DNA of 64,000 nucleotides from Cordilura impudica (Eukaryota; Arthropoda; Insecta; Diptera; Scathophagidae). Below the pieces are notes generated by a model. It did no database searches. It saw only the letters and a list, made by a program, of their open reading frames with translations, and was not told where the DNA came from. The stretch is from the NCBI GenBank assembly GCA_963682025.1, contig OY821517.1, positions 19,034,048-19,098,047 on the forward strand, read 5' to 3'. Every line of letters begins with the position of its first letter. The stretch's first letter is position 1. The position numbers and the translations under genes were made by a program. Positions 11,065-22,899 of this stretch are shown piece after piece.

Positions 11065-12461
11065 CCCTCATCCTGTAAGAAAATGAAATAACGAATTCTG
11101 TATTTTGGGCAAATTTTACCCAATACATTTTATTTTTTAATTTTTTAAATTTTCTTACGGGTATACCATACTTTGTTTGAATGGACATTTTATGCGAAAA
11201 TGTTACATGTTACACATGTTTTCGATTGTACATTAGATGCATATTATGGGAACGAATAGGGAATCTTCGCAAAGACATAGTTGCTTTGAAAATGGATCTT
11301 CCTTTCACATCGTCCCATAAGCACTCTAACGCTTCACTATATGAGCGATATACGCCCGCTAATAGCAACATTCAAAAATAAGCCTTTAGTGGTGTATGAT
11401 TAATTGCCTTCCAAACTTCTCCCAATACTTTAGTTCCTGATGAAATATAAAAAAATATTTAGACACATACACTTCTTCCATTTAGACCAAAATATTTAGA
11501 ATAGTCATTATATAAAGAAATGAATGTATTTTATAAAAGCAATGACACCTTTCTTCAATGTTGGTCATATTTATTATAATGTTTTGCACATTCCTGGTTA
11601 TAAATAATTCGAATGAGAACCTTATGTCAGTTACTCGATTTACCGCATGAGGAGTTGGGTTTGAACAATAGAAATAATATTGTCTGCCCTTTTCCTACCC
11701 ACCAATGAGCGGTCGGATTTTTCTTTCGAAATGAAACCCGAAAATGAATCTTCTGATCCGCCAACTCCTCCTGATTAGAGCAAATGCTTTCTCCAACGCA
11801 TATGTTTATATCTTCTGATTTATCGTCTAAAAAAATTTCAAATTCTTCATCGGGAGTTGGATCGTCCATTGCATAGCTTTCATTTTCATCTTCGGACTCA
11901 CTTTCCTCTCGACTAATATAACTTTTGTTTATAGTAAATATTATTTATTATACACTAACTTACTTACCGTTTCTGATATTTGACCTGCTCAAAAAGAAAA
12001 TATTTACAGTTTCTCTATTATCTGTATTTCCACGCGTCACAAATCAAGTGAGACAAATTCGCATATAAATTCAAAAACCAAAGCAAAATAATTATTTGAA
12101 AGCAAAGCCTACTAGAGTAATCTTTCGACTGTTACTCGTTGCACGGTGTATAAGTGTATCGGCATCGTATATTTTACGTTTCTAGAGACAAATAATGTAA
12201 ACATTGATTATAATTGGTAAAAAATCAGATTAAAATCAATAAAAAATATAGTGGGCAAAATTTGCCCAAAAGGCAGGATTAGCTACTATTTTTGTAGAGC
12301 CTTCCCTATTGGAACTAAAAACTAAATTTTTATTATATTGCTAAATATATGTAAAAGAATAATTTTCAAAAAGTTTTATTATAAAATTATAAAAAAAAAC
12401 ACGAGATATTTAAGGTTAAACCGGAGTTTGGGCAAAATTTGCCCAAAATACAGGATGAGGG
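11065..12461 (-). mobile_element. piggyBac-like element, 1.4 kb, in TTAA
   Basis: Both borders are TTAA (11061-11064 and 12462-12465). The termini are CCCTCATCCTGTA, perfectly inverted, followed at each end by a TGGGCAAATTTT(A/G)CCC subterminal block. A TTAA target and TIRs starting CCC are diagnostic of piggyBac. It interrupts a hAT gene cleanly. The 1.4-kb length is short for an autonomous element and only parts of the transposase remain, so it is a deleted copy. Confidence 0.88.
11230..11920 (-). pseudogene. piggyBac transposase fragments (N terminus plus one core segment)
   Basis: On the minus strand an acidic N terminus reads SREESESEDENESYAMDD and continues PTPDEEFEIFLDDKSEDI to a stop at 11627; acidic N termini are usual in piggyBac proteins. 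Further downstream, near 11230-11350, a second frame reads GVYRSYSEALECLWDD and then IFKATMSLRRFPIRS, the conserved piggyBac pattern lying before the catalytic core. The rest of the DDD core is absent, so the gene cannot make an active enzyme. A possible small intron (donor GTAAGTAAG near 11967) precedes the acidic exon, but it would be only about 46 bp and is uncertain. Confidence 0.68.
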
Positions 12462-13060
12462 TTAACTTTAATAATTAACATAGCCTTCAGCCCTGATACC
12501 CTTAATTGAGTTTTATCTTCACTCCACAATTTTTTTGTCAAAGAAAACACACGTTCAACCGAAGCATTTGTACCAGGCAAACATAAAATATATTCAACTA
12601 TAATTTGAAAATTTGCATGGTTTAGGTAATTGCTTTTAAAATGTTTAAATACTTCCACCCAACGATTTTCCGTAGAAATATTTTGTCGATTCCATTCATC
12701 AATTGTCTGCGATGTTTGGTATTAAGATACGTGTGAATATTCATCGAATATTTCAATCGATATGTTCCTTTTCGATCGATATATCTAGAACTTTTTGAAC
12801 GTCTTCCCACTGTGGTACTTCTGTTAAATTTGCCCAATTAAGTTTTCCTAAATTTTTGTTATAAACAGTCCATTGCTCTAAATACTCTCGACTGGTTTTA
12901 TAAGATTCTTTAGCCTGAATTTTCACGATATTCTCGTCAATTTCGGAAGAACCATCTTCTTTTAATTTTCAAGTAAGCCACGGACTGAATAGGGCAGAAA
13001 GTGAGTTGTATCTTTGTAAAACAAATTCTATTTTAGTATGTTAATTTCACGTGCTGTTGA
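12462..13060 (-). pseudogene. hAT-2 transposase, dimerisation region, degenerate
   Basis: The minus strand shows, with frameshifts, a segment near 12780-12960 (AKESYKTSREYLEQWTVYNK, then NWANLTEVPQWEDVQKV) and then EVFKHFKSNYLNHANFQIIV followed by CLPGTNASVERVFSLTKKLW. The NASVERVFSL pattern is the hAT C-terminal dimerisation motif. It differs from the first hAT (PHSSASVERAFS), so it is a separate family. Reading reaches GLKAMLIIKVN at the TTAA where piggyBac is inserted, and continues at 11064. The upstream catalytic part was not found. Repeats at 31415-32013. Confidence 0.75.
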
Positions 13061-14512
13061 TTTATACCGCTTCTACTTGAACTCATTTTATTTCAATTCA
13101 GGATTCTTGGAGAAATGCAAATAAAGTTTCGGTAACTGTTTCACTTTTTGATTTTTCCATTTTATCATGATTATTTTAGAAAATATAAATTATAAAATCT
13201 ACAAAAAGTTTGAGAAATGTGTGGATTTATATTTAGATTCCGAGCCCCCTCTATTACTAAAATTAGTTCTAAGATCCTAGATACCAAAAAAAAGGAAATT
13301 TTCTTTGTAGGCCAGTGTTATTAGTTAATTTTCAAGAAATTATCAATAAAAATAAAAATACTTATGTATATTAAATAACAAAAACCTATAAAACTTGAAA
13401 AATATAAAATTAAAAAAAAGCACAATAAAAACTGGCAGCATATGTTTAACACCAACTAATGAAAAAAAAAAACTTCTTCCTATAAAAATATTTTTATTTC
13501 TGAAAAAAAAAAATACTCTGCAAAAGTTATAAACATTTTTTTTTTATTTTATTTAATAAAGACTTTTTTCATCTTGGGTGTAAACATAATAAAAAAATTT
13601 AATTTTTTAATTACAATACAACAGTAAAGTGTTTACACGCACACATTTCACTAATTAAATAATATAAATATTAATGTACAAAATAAAAAGCAAATATGTA
13701 GCAACAACAACAACAACAACATGTAAATTATAAATGTTATGTTTAATATTTAAATAGAGAAAATTCTTGAACAAAAGAAATAAGAGAAAAAAACCAACGA
13801 TAATTAAAAATTAACATTGTACAGTAGCTATTTCGGAGGTTTTTCGAATTAAAAGCAGAATTTGGTCTATAAAAAGCATTTTCTAAGTCTTTGAGTCATC
13901 ACTTTAAAAGAAAAATGTTCGAGCTTTAATTTGATTTATATAAATCATGTTTTGCCAGTTGTTGCTCGTTTAGCTGCCAAACATAATATTTTTTGTGGAA
14001 ATTTTAATTAAATTTTTTAAAAAACCTTTCATAACTTTTAAATATTTCATTGGAGTGGTAAAATTTAAAGTAATTTGAAAAAAGTTATTGATTTTACTCT
14101 TGAAATTTCAAAGTTATGGCCTTAAAAGACTCATACCCGAAAAATAAAATCAAACAGAAGAAATAAAATTCTTTACTTTTGAAAAAATAAATATTTATTT
14201 GATTACTTGCAATGTAGCTCTATGCCCTGTAATAAATTTTGAAAGTCTTTTTTAAAAGTAGTGACATTAATCTAACTACTTGTGAAAGTAATTGTTCCTT
14301 GCAATTGTTGAATTCTATCTTTTGTTTTCTGGATCGTGAGACTTTCTTTGGTAATAAAATTCTTAAGTTTTGATTTCGATGCGTTTATCGAAAAAGGCTA
14401 AGGCAGTTTTCCAGATAGGTATCACTGAGGCCTCAAAGAAGTTTCCAGCGTGGCGCTTGCAACTGGTTCATTGAATCGCATGTAGGAAGCCAACTGTTTA
14501 ATTATATTCAGG
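13061..14512. other. AT-rich stretch, no confident gene
   Basis: Mostly A and T runs. A minus-strand ATG near 13163 starts a short coding-like stretch (MEKSKSETVTETLFAFLQES) that could be upstream hAT-2 or another remnant. A (CAA)n microsatellite lies at 13702-13721. Another minus-strand stretch near 14495 (QLASYMRFNEPVASATLE) looks coding but is not recognised. Repeats at 32014-33465. Confidence 0.45.
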
Positions 14513-14779
14513 TCATTCAGAGGAGTTAGTTAAATATACCTTCAAAATGAATGCACTAAACTCGAGCAAGGCATCAGTCTTAGAATAATAAATGGCTGCA
14601 ACTGGTCTTAGAAAATGTATACTTTCATCATCGTTCTCAATGCTGCAGCTTTCTTCGTTTTCGGAATTCACCCGTTTGGTGCTTATTAGCTGTTTTAACT
14701 TGAGAAGTTTCCGCACAAGGTTGTCGTAAAAGCTATTCAAATCTGTCAAGAAGAACTTCCATTTTTCTATCGCTAGCAA
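14513..14779 (-). pseudogene. Unrecognised coding remnant, 88 codons
   Basis: A minus-strand frame begins MLAIEKWKFFLTDLNSFYDN and contains LLKLKQLISTKRV and an acidic patch SENEESCSIENDDES, ending LKVYLTNSSE. Its composition is richer in Glu, Asp and Ser than a random AT-rich frame, and similar coding-like sequence continues past the stop toward 14495. I do not recognise the family. Being embedded among dead transposons, it is most likely another element remnant. Repeats identically at 33466-33732. Confidence 0.35.
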
Positions 14780-15639
14780 TTTTTTCCACTTTGCGTATAA
14801 TTTTACTATGTTTAAAATGATCTTAATTTATTTAAGTGCTCTTCGCAATTGTAAATTTGTCTTTTAAATGCAATTTGTATAAAATTTGAAGAACTTGAAT
14901 TTTCGTCGGCTATTAAGCTGGGATAAAACAATCAATCAATTCGTGCAAAAGCCATACAATTCTTGTTTTTAACGAATGAGATTCCCAAATAATTTTTTCA
15001 ACTTTTCAATAAAAATTTTAACTCACCGATTAATGCTTACAAAACTGAAAAATATGTTTTAATATTAAAACAAAATTCCTTGTCAAAATTTGAGAATAAA
15101 TTTCCGGTAACGAAATCCTGTGATTATGACAGCAGGTTTACATATGGTTCAAAAGGGCATGCAGAGTAATCGTAATCAATACACAAAGTAACGAATTACC
15201 CGATACACCAACCAACGAATCGGTTGTTAAAAAGATTTGAAGGTCTTAACTGTAAAACGCCAAGAGTAAAAACAATATTTATTTTCTTCAAAATTACTTA
15301 GAATTTTAACATCTTTCAAACTGCCATTATAAGTTTTTTTTACATTTCCATGAAATTTTTAAAAGTTATTGCCAAAACCTATGACTTGCATACATCAAAT
15401 TAGGGCTCGATCATTTTTCTTTTGAAATGATGGCTCAAGGGCTTTTATTGAGTTGTGCTCAAAATTCGAACAACCTCTGAAAACCTCCATTGTTCGAGGG
15501 AATCCAATGTGTGCTACCTCTAAGCCTCTTCCAAAAAATCTGGAAAAAAATCTGTGGGAAATTCCAAATCACGATGAAAGTACTAGGCCAGTATAATAAA
15601 ACTTCCAACGGATTAAGACTTAAATAAATAATTTTTATT

Positions 15640-16211
15640 AATGTATCTATGTCGCATTCGATATCGAGTAAAGTCAATCGAAAAAATCTCGTTTCACTTT
15701 TACTATTAACTATTCAACACGACAACGACCCGAAACATACTTCGAAGCTGGTAAAAGAGTGGCTCGCTGAAAATGGGGTTCAAACACTTGATTGGCCGGC
15801 CCAATCACCTGATTTGAACCCTATTGAGTAGCTGGTCGGGCTTTCACTTCTAAACAACCTTTAAAAGAAGCGCTGGAAACTGAGTGAAAAAGCATTCTAG
15901 TCAATATTATCAACCACCTTATTGAATCCATGCCGCGAAGTTATAAAAAACAACGGATACTTCACTAAACATTGAACAATATTAAATGTTGCTTTTGTTT
16001 TGTCCAACGGAAATAATGCCATTTTGATTTTTTTTTGCAAAAAAAAAAAAAAATGTAACGATTCTTTTAGTTTTCAATTTTAGTTTTTATATTTTTAATG
16101 TTATAAAGAGCAAGAAATGATAAAGAAGATTTTGAAAAACAACAATAACATGTTTAAAAATTCAATAAAGTTCAATAGTGATTTTGGTTGCGTTTGTTCT
16201 GACTAACACTG
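15640..16211 (+). mobile_element. Tc1-like element, 5'-truncated remnant
   Basis: The right terminus (inverse CAGTGTTAGTCAGAACAAAC, ending 16211) is followed by TA, as expected for Tc1/mariner. The transposase remnant is at 15649-15870. I could not find the matching left terminus, so the element is truncated. Repeats at 34593-35164. Confidence 0.72.
15649..15870 (+). pseudogene. Tc1-like transposase fragment (DD34E core)
   Basis: The frame reads [18 protein letters not shown], then [13 protein letters not shown] and a stop at 15829. The second catalytic Asp (QHD) and the Glu of NPIE are 34 residues apart, the Tc1 DD34E spacing. The first catalytic Asp, the HTH domain and everything upstream are missing. 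After the stop the same frame continues with residues of the family C terminus. Pure remnant. Confidence 0.78.
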
Positions 16212-16213
16212 TA

Positions 16214-16600
16214 TGTTTGATTTAATATTAAAAATATCACTTATACGTCTACATCTCTTCTACTCTACTAATAAAAAATAATCATAAGGCCTGAATATTG
16301 TTCTAAAAATTTATTAAAAAAGGGTAAAAAATATTTTTTTTTTTATGCGATATATTAGTCCAACCTGATTTGCTGAAGAATGAAATGATAAACCGTTAAT
16401 GGTTCTTGAGTTATAGCTACAAAGCTAATCAAACAAACATCAAGGTAAGGAAAAAATATAAATGGTAAAAAAAAGTTTGGCCTGAGAACGCCAAACCCTT
16501 TGCAGGTTTTACTATACTGACGCAGTACTTTTACTCTGACTTGGAATTTTTCGTCTCCCAGAAGTGTTCGATTATTTCCAAAATAAAAATAAATAAAATA
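16214..16600 (+). repeat. Interspersed repeat C (unbroken copy)
   Basis: Sequence from ACATCTCTTCTACTCTACTA through AATGGTTCTTGAGTTATAG to CTGAGAACGCCAA and TCTGACTTGGAATTTTTC also occurs near 52650-55370, where it is split by a Helitron and by repeat A. This unbroken copy shows what the nested site looked like before those insertions. No coding content. Repeats at 35167-35553. Confidence 0.7.
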
Positions 16601-16780
16601 AAAATAAAACATAAAAATCATTTGATAAAATTCAGTTCACAAGTTATCGGTCAAATAATTAGTTGTTTTACTAAAAATAACATTAGAGTTATAAAATATG
16701 CATGTTCTATTAAGCTTTAGTAGATTTGCGATCATTTTATAGAATGTGACAAATATTAAAGAACAACCTTTAAACATATT

Positions 16781-17227
16781 TAGTAGGAAATATATCTGCG
16801 GTCCCAAGAATTAACCGCCTAAGTCAAAAATCATGCTTTCGAGAAAAACCACTTTTTATATAAATGTAATGGGGGCTTCATTACGACTTATGTCAGTATA
16901 TTTTTAATAATAACTTTTTAAAAAAACAGTGTTAGAGAAATGGAGATTTCACGTAAATATAAACTTTTTTTAGTAGAATATGATAGCATACATAATTAAA
17001 ATCGTCAAAATCATGTTTTGGAGAAAAGTAACTGTTTATATAAATGTAATGGGGTTTCATTATGACTTAGGTCTGTATGTTTTCATTAATAACTTTTTAA
17101 AAAACAGTGTTGGAGAAATTGGGATTTCACGTAAATATAAAGCGTTGTTGATAGCATTCATAACTCAAATAGTTTTTAAGTCGACTTAGGCGGTTATAGC
17201 TTGTGACCACAGATATATTTTCTAGTA
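16781..17227. mobile_element. MITE, ~447 bp, with internal tandem pair
   Basis: The ends are inverse: TAGTAGGAAATATATCTGCG at left and, read from the right, TACTAGAAAATATATCTGTG; both continue to AACCGCCTAAGTC, giving TIRs of about 45 bp. Inside are two direct units of ~180 bp, each with TTTATATAAATGTAATGGGG and GATTTCACGTAAATATAAA. There is no coding capacity. Superfamily unknown. Repeats at 35734-36180. Confidence 0.75.
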
Positions 17228-18519
17228 TGGAATTTTTTTACAAACAAATATCCAAAAATTATAAATTGTATTAAAAAAATTTTAAATCAGGAAAATTGGA
17301 AATGTTTTGATTTGAAAAAAAAACTTATAATATGGACATTTTTCTATAAGTTTAAATTTAGAGTTCTTAAAAGAAAATGGAAACTATTTACAGGTGTTAA
17401 AAAAATTACGAAAATCATATTAATCTTTATTTTCGTTCATTTTATTACTTTTAAGGAAATGTAGTTTTTCATTATTATCTTTCACTCGTATAGGCGATTT
17501 TTTGTATTTTTTTTTTCGGGATAACGTTAAAAAGTGTGCTAATCCAGTCTAATTTAACATGACTCGTAGAGTATAATGATATATACAATACAAATGCTAT
17601 AACACAATAAGTACAACAACAATTACAGCTATGACATAATAATAAGAAATATTTTTTTTTTATTTTCATTGAAAGTTTAGTTTGATAGGTTATCAAACCG
17701 AATTTGATGATTTTGAACAGAAGCTAACTCAAGATGTCAGTGAATCATTTTCACTAAAAATGAGCAATTTACCTGATCAATTGAGGGCATGATAATGTTT
17801 TCAACTCTGCTTTTTGTAATGATTATGGGGTCCAGATTTTTTCTAACTATTACAAACGGAATGAAAGACTTATATATACCCTTTACACACTGTTATATAC
17901 GATAATAAAATCGGAAAATTTTGGAATTTGGTTGCTTTCTTTTAAACAGTATTTTCATAATTTTTAAAAGGGCGCCTTAGGCGTATTACAATTAACTTGT
18001 TTAAATATAAAAGTACGAGCAATTTTTGGTTTGATTAACCGAGAAATTTTTGGCGAATCTTTACTGGAGTAATTAAAGTAGAGCATTGAAATTTGGAATA
18101 ATGAATATTTCAAAAAAAAAAAATTATAACAAACAATCGATTAAAAATATTAGAAAAAATTATTCTGTTGTTTAGAAATTAGAAATTAACAACACTGTCC
18201 CCAATTACCTCGCTTTTCGATGGTTCAACCAGGTTGGAATTAAGATTACTTAAAGTAAAATTTGGTTTATAAGTGTTTTTAAACCAAATATAAATTTTTG
18301 ACACTTTTAAAAGTTGTTTTAGAATAAGAGGAACTTTTGTTTCAAATTTAAAAAAAGAATTTCCCGACCACAAATTCAATAAATGTTTTCTTGTACAAGA
18401 AAAGAAAATGTTTTATTATTTCGATCAAAATTCTGGCCAAAGTTTTGGAATCAATTTTCCAAGAAAATCAAAGAATGGTGCCGGTATAAGGTCATCATCA
18501 TGCACTTTCTAGTTATACT
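17228..18519. other. AT-rich stretch, no gene
   Basis: No supported coding region. Short frames here are not conserved in appearance and lie in A/T-rich DNA. The only repeat relationship I see is its second copy at 36181-37472. Confidence 0.5.
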
Positions 18520-19012
18520 TATGCTATGTTCACACGGACAGCGAGATTCGCGGTTCGCTCTCTCATTCACGGTTCGCGCCCGAATCATGACTGAATCCAC
18601 ATGATTCGCCATACAAAATTTTGAGAGCGAATCTACTTCGTTCAAAATGAATCTAGCTGTGAACCTAGAAACATTGAGTGTCATCTCCAAGTTTGATAAG
18701 AACTTATAGCTAGTTTTTCTGAACTAGCTGTCAAAAATATATAAACAAAGAAAAAACAAAAAATTAATTTGTGCAATAAAATAAATGGAAATATTTAACA
18801 AATAAAAAGTATATATTTACATATATATATTCAAATAAAAATGGAAAAAATGAAATAGTGAAACGTAAAGTGTTGAAGTATGTCTTCAAATATTTGCACA
18901 AAATATATAAACGTCAAAATGAAACAAGAACACTCGTCTGAACACCAATGTTCACAATCATGATTCAGAGAGCGAATCAAGTGGTTCATTTTGCCGTCTG
19001 AACATGCTATTA
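18520..19012. mobile_element. Probable MITE with inverted ends
   Basis: Left end TATGCTATGTTCACACGG and inverted right end AATAGCATGTTCAGACGG match at 14 or more positions. The subterminal parts are also roughly inverse, with repeated GATTCGCTCTCT and ATCATGATT blocks. No coding potential and no clear target duplication. Repeats at 37473-37965. Confidence 0.55.
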
Positions 19013-20253
19013 AGAATAGCAGAGTATTTATATTTCAGTTTAATCGCAGAATATTTATCAACACTAACAACAATCGATATCAATTTCAAAGAGAAACGTA
19101 GGTGTTTCTATTAAGACAACAATTCCAACAAGAATTTTTGGCATCTATTAGAAAGGAAAACTTATTCCGGAATTTGGCTAGAATATAAAAAAAAAGTTGT
19201 ATCAAGAAGAAGCTTATTGTCTCCAAATTTCAAAAAACGCATAATTTTCATGTACTATTAGCCGAAAAAGAATCAATCACGAATCATGATTCACAATTTC
19301 TTGTACTTATACGTATTCATACTTATTGAAATATTGTCGAACTTCATATCCACTCTGCAGTTAACAACATAATTAACAACATTTATGACGTTGTTGGTTG
19401 TGTATAGGCGATGCAATATAAGTATGATTCGAATACGAACATTAAAATACGCATTGTGAAGTTGCGCGTTTGCTCTGGTGCGTTACTATGGTAAATATGC
19501 ATGTATACCTGTATAAATACACATGTATTTGTACATTAATGAGTTGAATGAGTTGTACATATTATATCAATTGTAAGTATTATAAGTATTTTCATAATAT
19601 TATAAATCAAACTCATTGGATTTATGAATTAAACAGATTTTGGATAATATGAGTATGACTTCTACGATGGATTCATATATAGTATATTTCTACTTATCAA
19701 GGTTATTGTGAAAATGAGTACATCAGAGTATTTGAATTTCAATGGAATCCATTCATATATACTTAAAATTTCATGAGTGACTATGAGCAAAAAACGATTC
19801 ATCTCTGCGGCATATCAGATTACAGGTTAATATATTCAGAATCTATAAAAACTTTATACTCTAAAAGTCTTTAGAGGGTTATTGGAGAAACTTTGATTTA
19901 TCTATTTGAAATAAACATATATAATAATTAATGTTTTAATCCCCCCCCTAAGAAGTTCAAAAAATTTGCTTTGTTTAGTCAGGAAGCACCCGAAAAATCT
20001 AAATACATATAAAAGACAATGGAATCGAATTTGTGTCAAAATAAATCAATCCCATAAGGGTTCATAACTTAGACCGATTGAAATTTTTGACCAAATTTGA
20101 AAAAATTTTAATTGAAAATTAAAAAAAATCAAAAAAAGGAGCTCAAAACTGCGTCAAAGTGATATTCAATGGCCCATAGTTAAAGTTCTGAAAAAAGTTA
20201 GAAAAGCAAACTAATAGGTGCTCTATTAGGGTGGCCCTTCGTTATATGGAGGG
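19013..20253. other. Unannotated AT-rich stretch
   Basis: No gene. It contains dispersed GAATCATGATTCAC-type motifs near 19275 and a TAGGGTGGCCC motif at 20226-20236 just outside the palindrome arm; that motif may be the true end of the element forming the arm. Repeats at 37966-39206. Confidence 0.45.
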
Positions 20254-21351
20254 AAAAAAAAGTGTTCAAACTGTCGGCCTCACCCCCTAGAAATATGCGA
20301 ATAGAAAAAAAAACTGAGAAATACAAAGTTTTGGGCCAATCAAAAAACGTTTAGTCGTGGCGCAAAGCGATTGAAAATTTCAAGTGTGTTTATATGGGGA
20401 AAATATGATTTTTTTTTTCAAATTTTACGAAAATTACATAATTCGGGATCAGTATTAAATTATCCTTTCAAAAGGCTATAAAACTTCAAAATCATATGAA
20501 ACCTCGCCAAGAAATAGCAAATGCCCCAGACCACTTTTGTGCCAAAAAAAACTAGGTCATGAAATTTGATGGCATTTTTTTCAACTTTGAGAAATTGATT
20601 AAAGCCATCATTCTTTTTTGGTCTCTGTACTTATAACTACTCAGATATGAAGTACTGTTTTATTACCACGTTGTTAACCTATTGCGCATTGAGACCGAAA
20701 ATTGGAAATTTTTTGATAAAATTTTTAAAACTCCTTTTTTAAGTTTGAAAAAATTTTCTGAAACAAAATTTAAAAAAATTAATATATAACATTAAGGTTT
20801 TATTAAATACGTATTGCAGATTAACTGTGTGAATTTTTAGGTAAATCCCTCTGCCAGAATTTTTTTGACAAGGATTTTATTTTTGCGGATTTCGAGAAAA
20901 CTTGGATTTTTGTGAAATATTCTGTAAATGTACTCTTTCTAAATAGTCTGTATCAAAAATTCATCACTTTTCTACTTTTAAATGTTATGTTTTATCTTAA
21001 TAGCCTAGGGTTTTGGAAAAAAATAATATGACTCCAATAACCCTTTTGGAATTGGGGTCACATATGACCCCAAGCTAATAAAAGACAATTTATGCAAAAA
21101 ATTCAAATATTTGGTAAGTGCTGTCCAATTTTTAGATGCGGCGCTTAAAATATAATAACCAAATGTGTAGAAGTTTCGTTCCGAAAATTTGGGATAAATC
21201 CGAGAACGTTAACCCATTATTTGCCAAGGCCAGATTTGGATTTTAAGATATTTTTAAATAAAAATTACCGAAAACGAGTTTTTCTATTAAACTCGTTAAT
21301 ACCACTATTTTGAATTTAAGAAAAAAAAATTCGGTTAATTTTTATTTATTT
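20254..21351 (+). repeat. Extra left arm of the palindromic repeat (copy 1)
   Basis: Same as 39207-40304, and inverse of 40760-41891. In this copy the arm ends at the tandem-duplication junction (21351/21352) and has no local partner. It contains a hairpin TTGGGGTCA-CATA-TGACCCCAA near 21054. Confidence 0.85.
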
Positions 21352-21499
21352 ACTTGATAAACATTGGTGAAAATATGATTTTCTCTCTTCCAACTAAGAG
21401 ACATCCTTTCCGCCAATTCACAGTTGTCGAAATGCTGAGACTGCGTAAATAATTAAATTTTAAACATTTTTTAATCATTTCAATACTTACTTGTTTCAA
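21352..21499 (-). pseudogene. Half copy of GERFHQD-type remnant
   Basis: Repeat of 2400-2547 only. The minus-strand reading stops being family-like at 21352 because the duplication breakpoint joined it to the palindrome arm. It retains VNWRKGCLLVGREKIIFSP and the start of FIKLSLIK. Confidence 0.65.
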
Positions 21500-22353
21500 T
21501 CTCTACCCATTTTGTTGTTGTTCAATTAGTTTTTTTTATTTTATTTATTTAGCATTAATTTGCTATTAAAAACAAATAATTCACTATGGACAATTGAGCA
21601 AATCCTGAGAAGTGGTGAATACCAAGCCAAAAGAAATTGTTTTTATATGCACCTGTCGTACATCAAATTAAAGCACAAGATCTCTACTTCAATAATCTAA
21701 CAAAATAAATGAATTATTTTGAGAAATGGTACTACTGTAGCCATATGTGTGACGATTTTTCTCAACATTTTTAAATTATCAGATTAGTTGCAATCTGGTA
21801 ACATGTGTTTTTCCAAGTGATGCAATCCAAAATGGCCGAGTTGATGTTGTAAGTTGGTATAGACATCAGTGGTGTATTTTTTTTTTTTTATCAAAGCAAG
21901 TGCAATAGCTATACAGTTACAACTAACTCCATGGGATGACTAAAATGTTTCTTAATAACGAGATTTTCGTGGCAATGAAAATTGTTTGTATTAAAACTAA
22001 TTTGTTTTTTTCTTGCTTGAAAGTTTCTCGCTTGTGGGTTTCATAAACTATATGATACATGCTGAATTTCTAATTATTTCTGTACAATGTCACAACCATA
22101 ACAACTTTTTAATATTTTTTCTAAGGGACGAAGAGAGAAAAATTTTTGAATACAACTCTAAATAGTTAAATATATATCTGTTGTGACAATACCATTTTTT
22201 TCCTTTCTGTATTTTTCTTAAGGGGGCACAAAACGTGAAATGATCATCAAGGGAAAAAAAATGTGTCACCAATTATGTCACAACCGTAACAACAGCAAAC
22301 TTATTTTTTGCAATAAGTACAATAGTAAATTCCAATAAGTGAAGGTTTCATAA
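21500..22353. other. AT-rich stretch, no gene (second copy)
   Basis: Same sequence as 2548-3401. No supported gene. Confidence 0.5.
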
Positions 22354-22899
22354 CACTGTTGGGAAATGTGGCACAATAGTGCCATTTTTGGCACTATTGA
22401 ATGGTCAGTGGCCCACCAAAAAAATCGTTTTGGCCCTTTTTCATTCCCGCCAAATATTGTCAAAATTTGTTAAAAATAAATTTAAAAAAAAAATTTAAAT
22501 TTATTTTTTTTCTAAAATTAAAAAAAAAAATTATGTTTTTTTTTATAATTTTTACTATAATTTAATTAATTTCAAAAATACCAAAAAGTACCTATTTATC
22601 CCTTTTAAGAATCCTACATTTTATTGCAACGATGTTATTTTTTGTTTTCTTTAAAGTTATCAATTTAAAGTGAGTTGTTATAAATGTGTTCAATGAGTTT
22701 TCTGTCAAAATTTTCAGTTAAAAAAAGCAATAAGTTTAAGAAAACTATTCATTGCCGTTGTAAAAAGTGCTGCAAAAATAACCTTATTGTCATTGTTTTA
22801 TGTTAAAATGAAATAAAAATGTACAAATTTTTAAATAAGTTGGTTAATAAATTCGCAAATTAAGAACAAGCTATTTCATGTTTTTTTTATTTTTTCTAG

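Larger units (their letters stand above)
2400..21351 (+). repeat. Tandem duplication, copy 1 (18,952 bp)
   Basis: From ACTTGATAAACATTGG at 2400 to TTTATTTATTT at 21351, the sequence recurs directly at 21352-40304. The two copies abut with no spacer. Differences I noticed are A8977 versus G27929, C17253 versus A36206, and an A-run of 17 (10171-10187) versus 18 in copy 2. The copies share only one base at the breakpoints. It may be a very recent tandem duplication or an assembly duplication of two haplotypes. Confidence 0.95.

Noticed and set aside
18451..18690. 79-codon minus-strand frame (also 37404-37643)
   Set aside because: It crosses a MITE end and has no motif.
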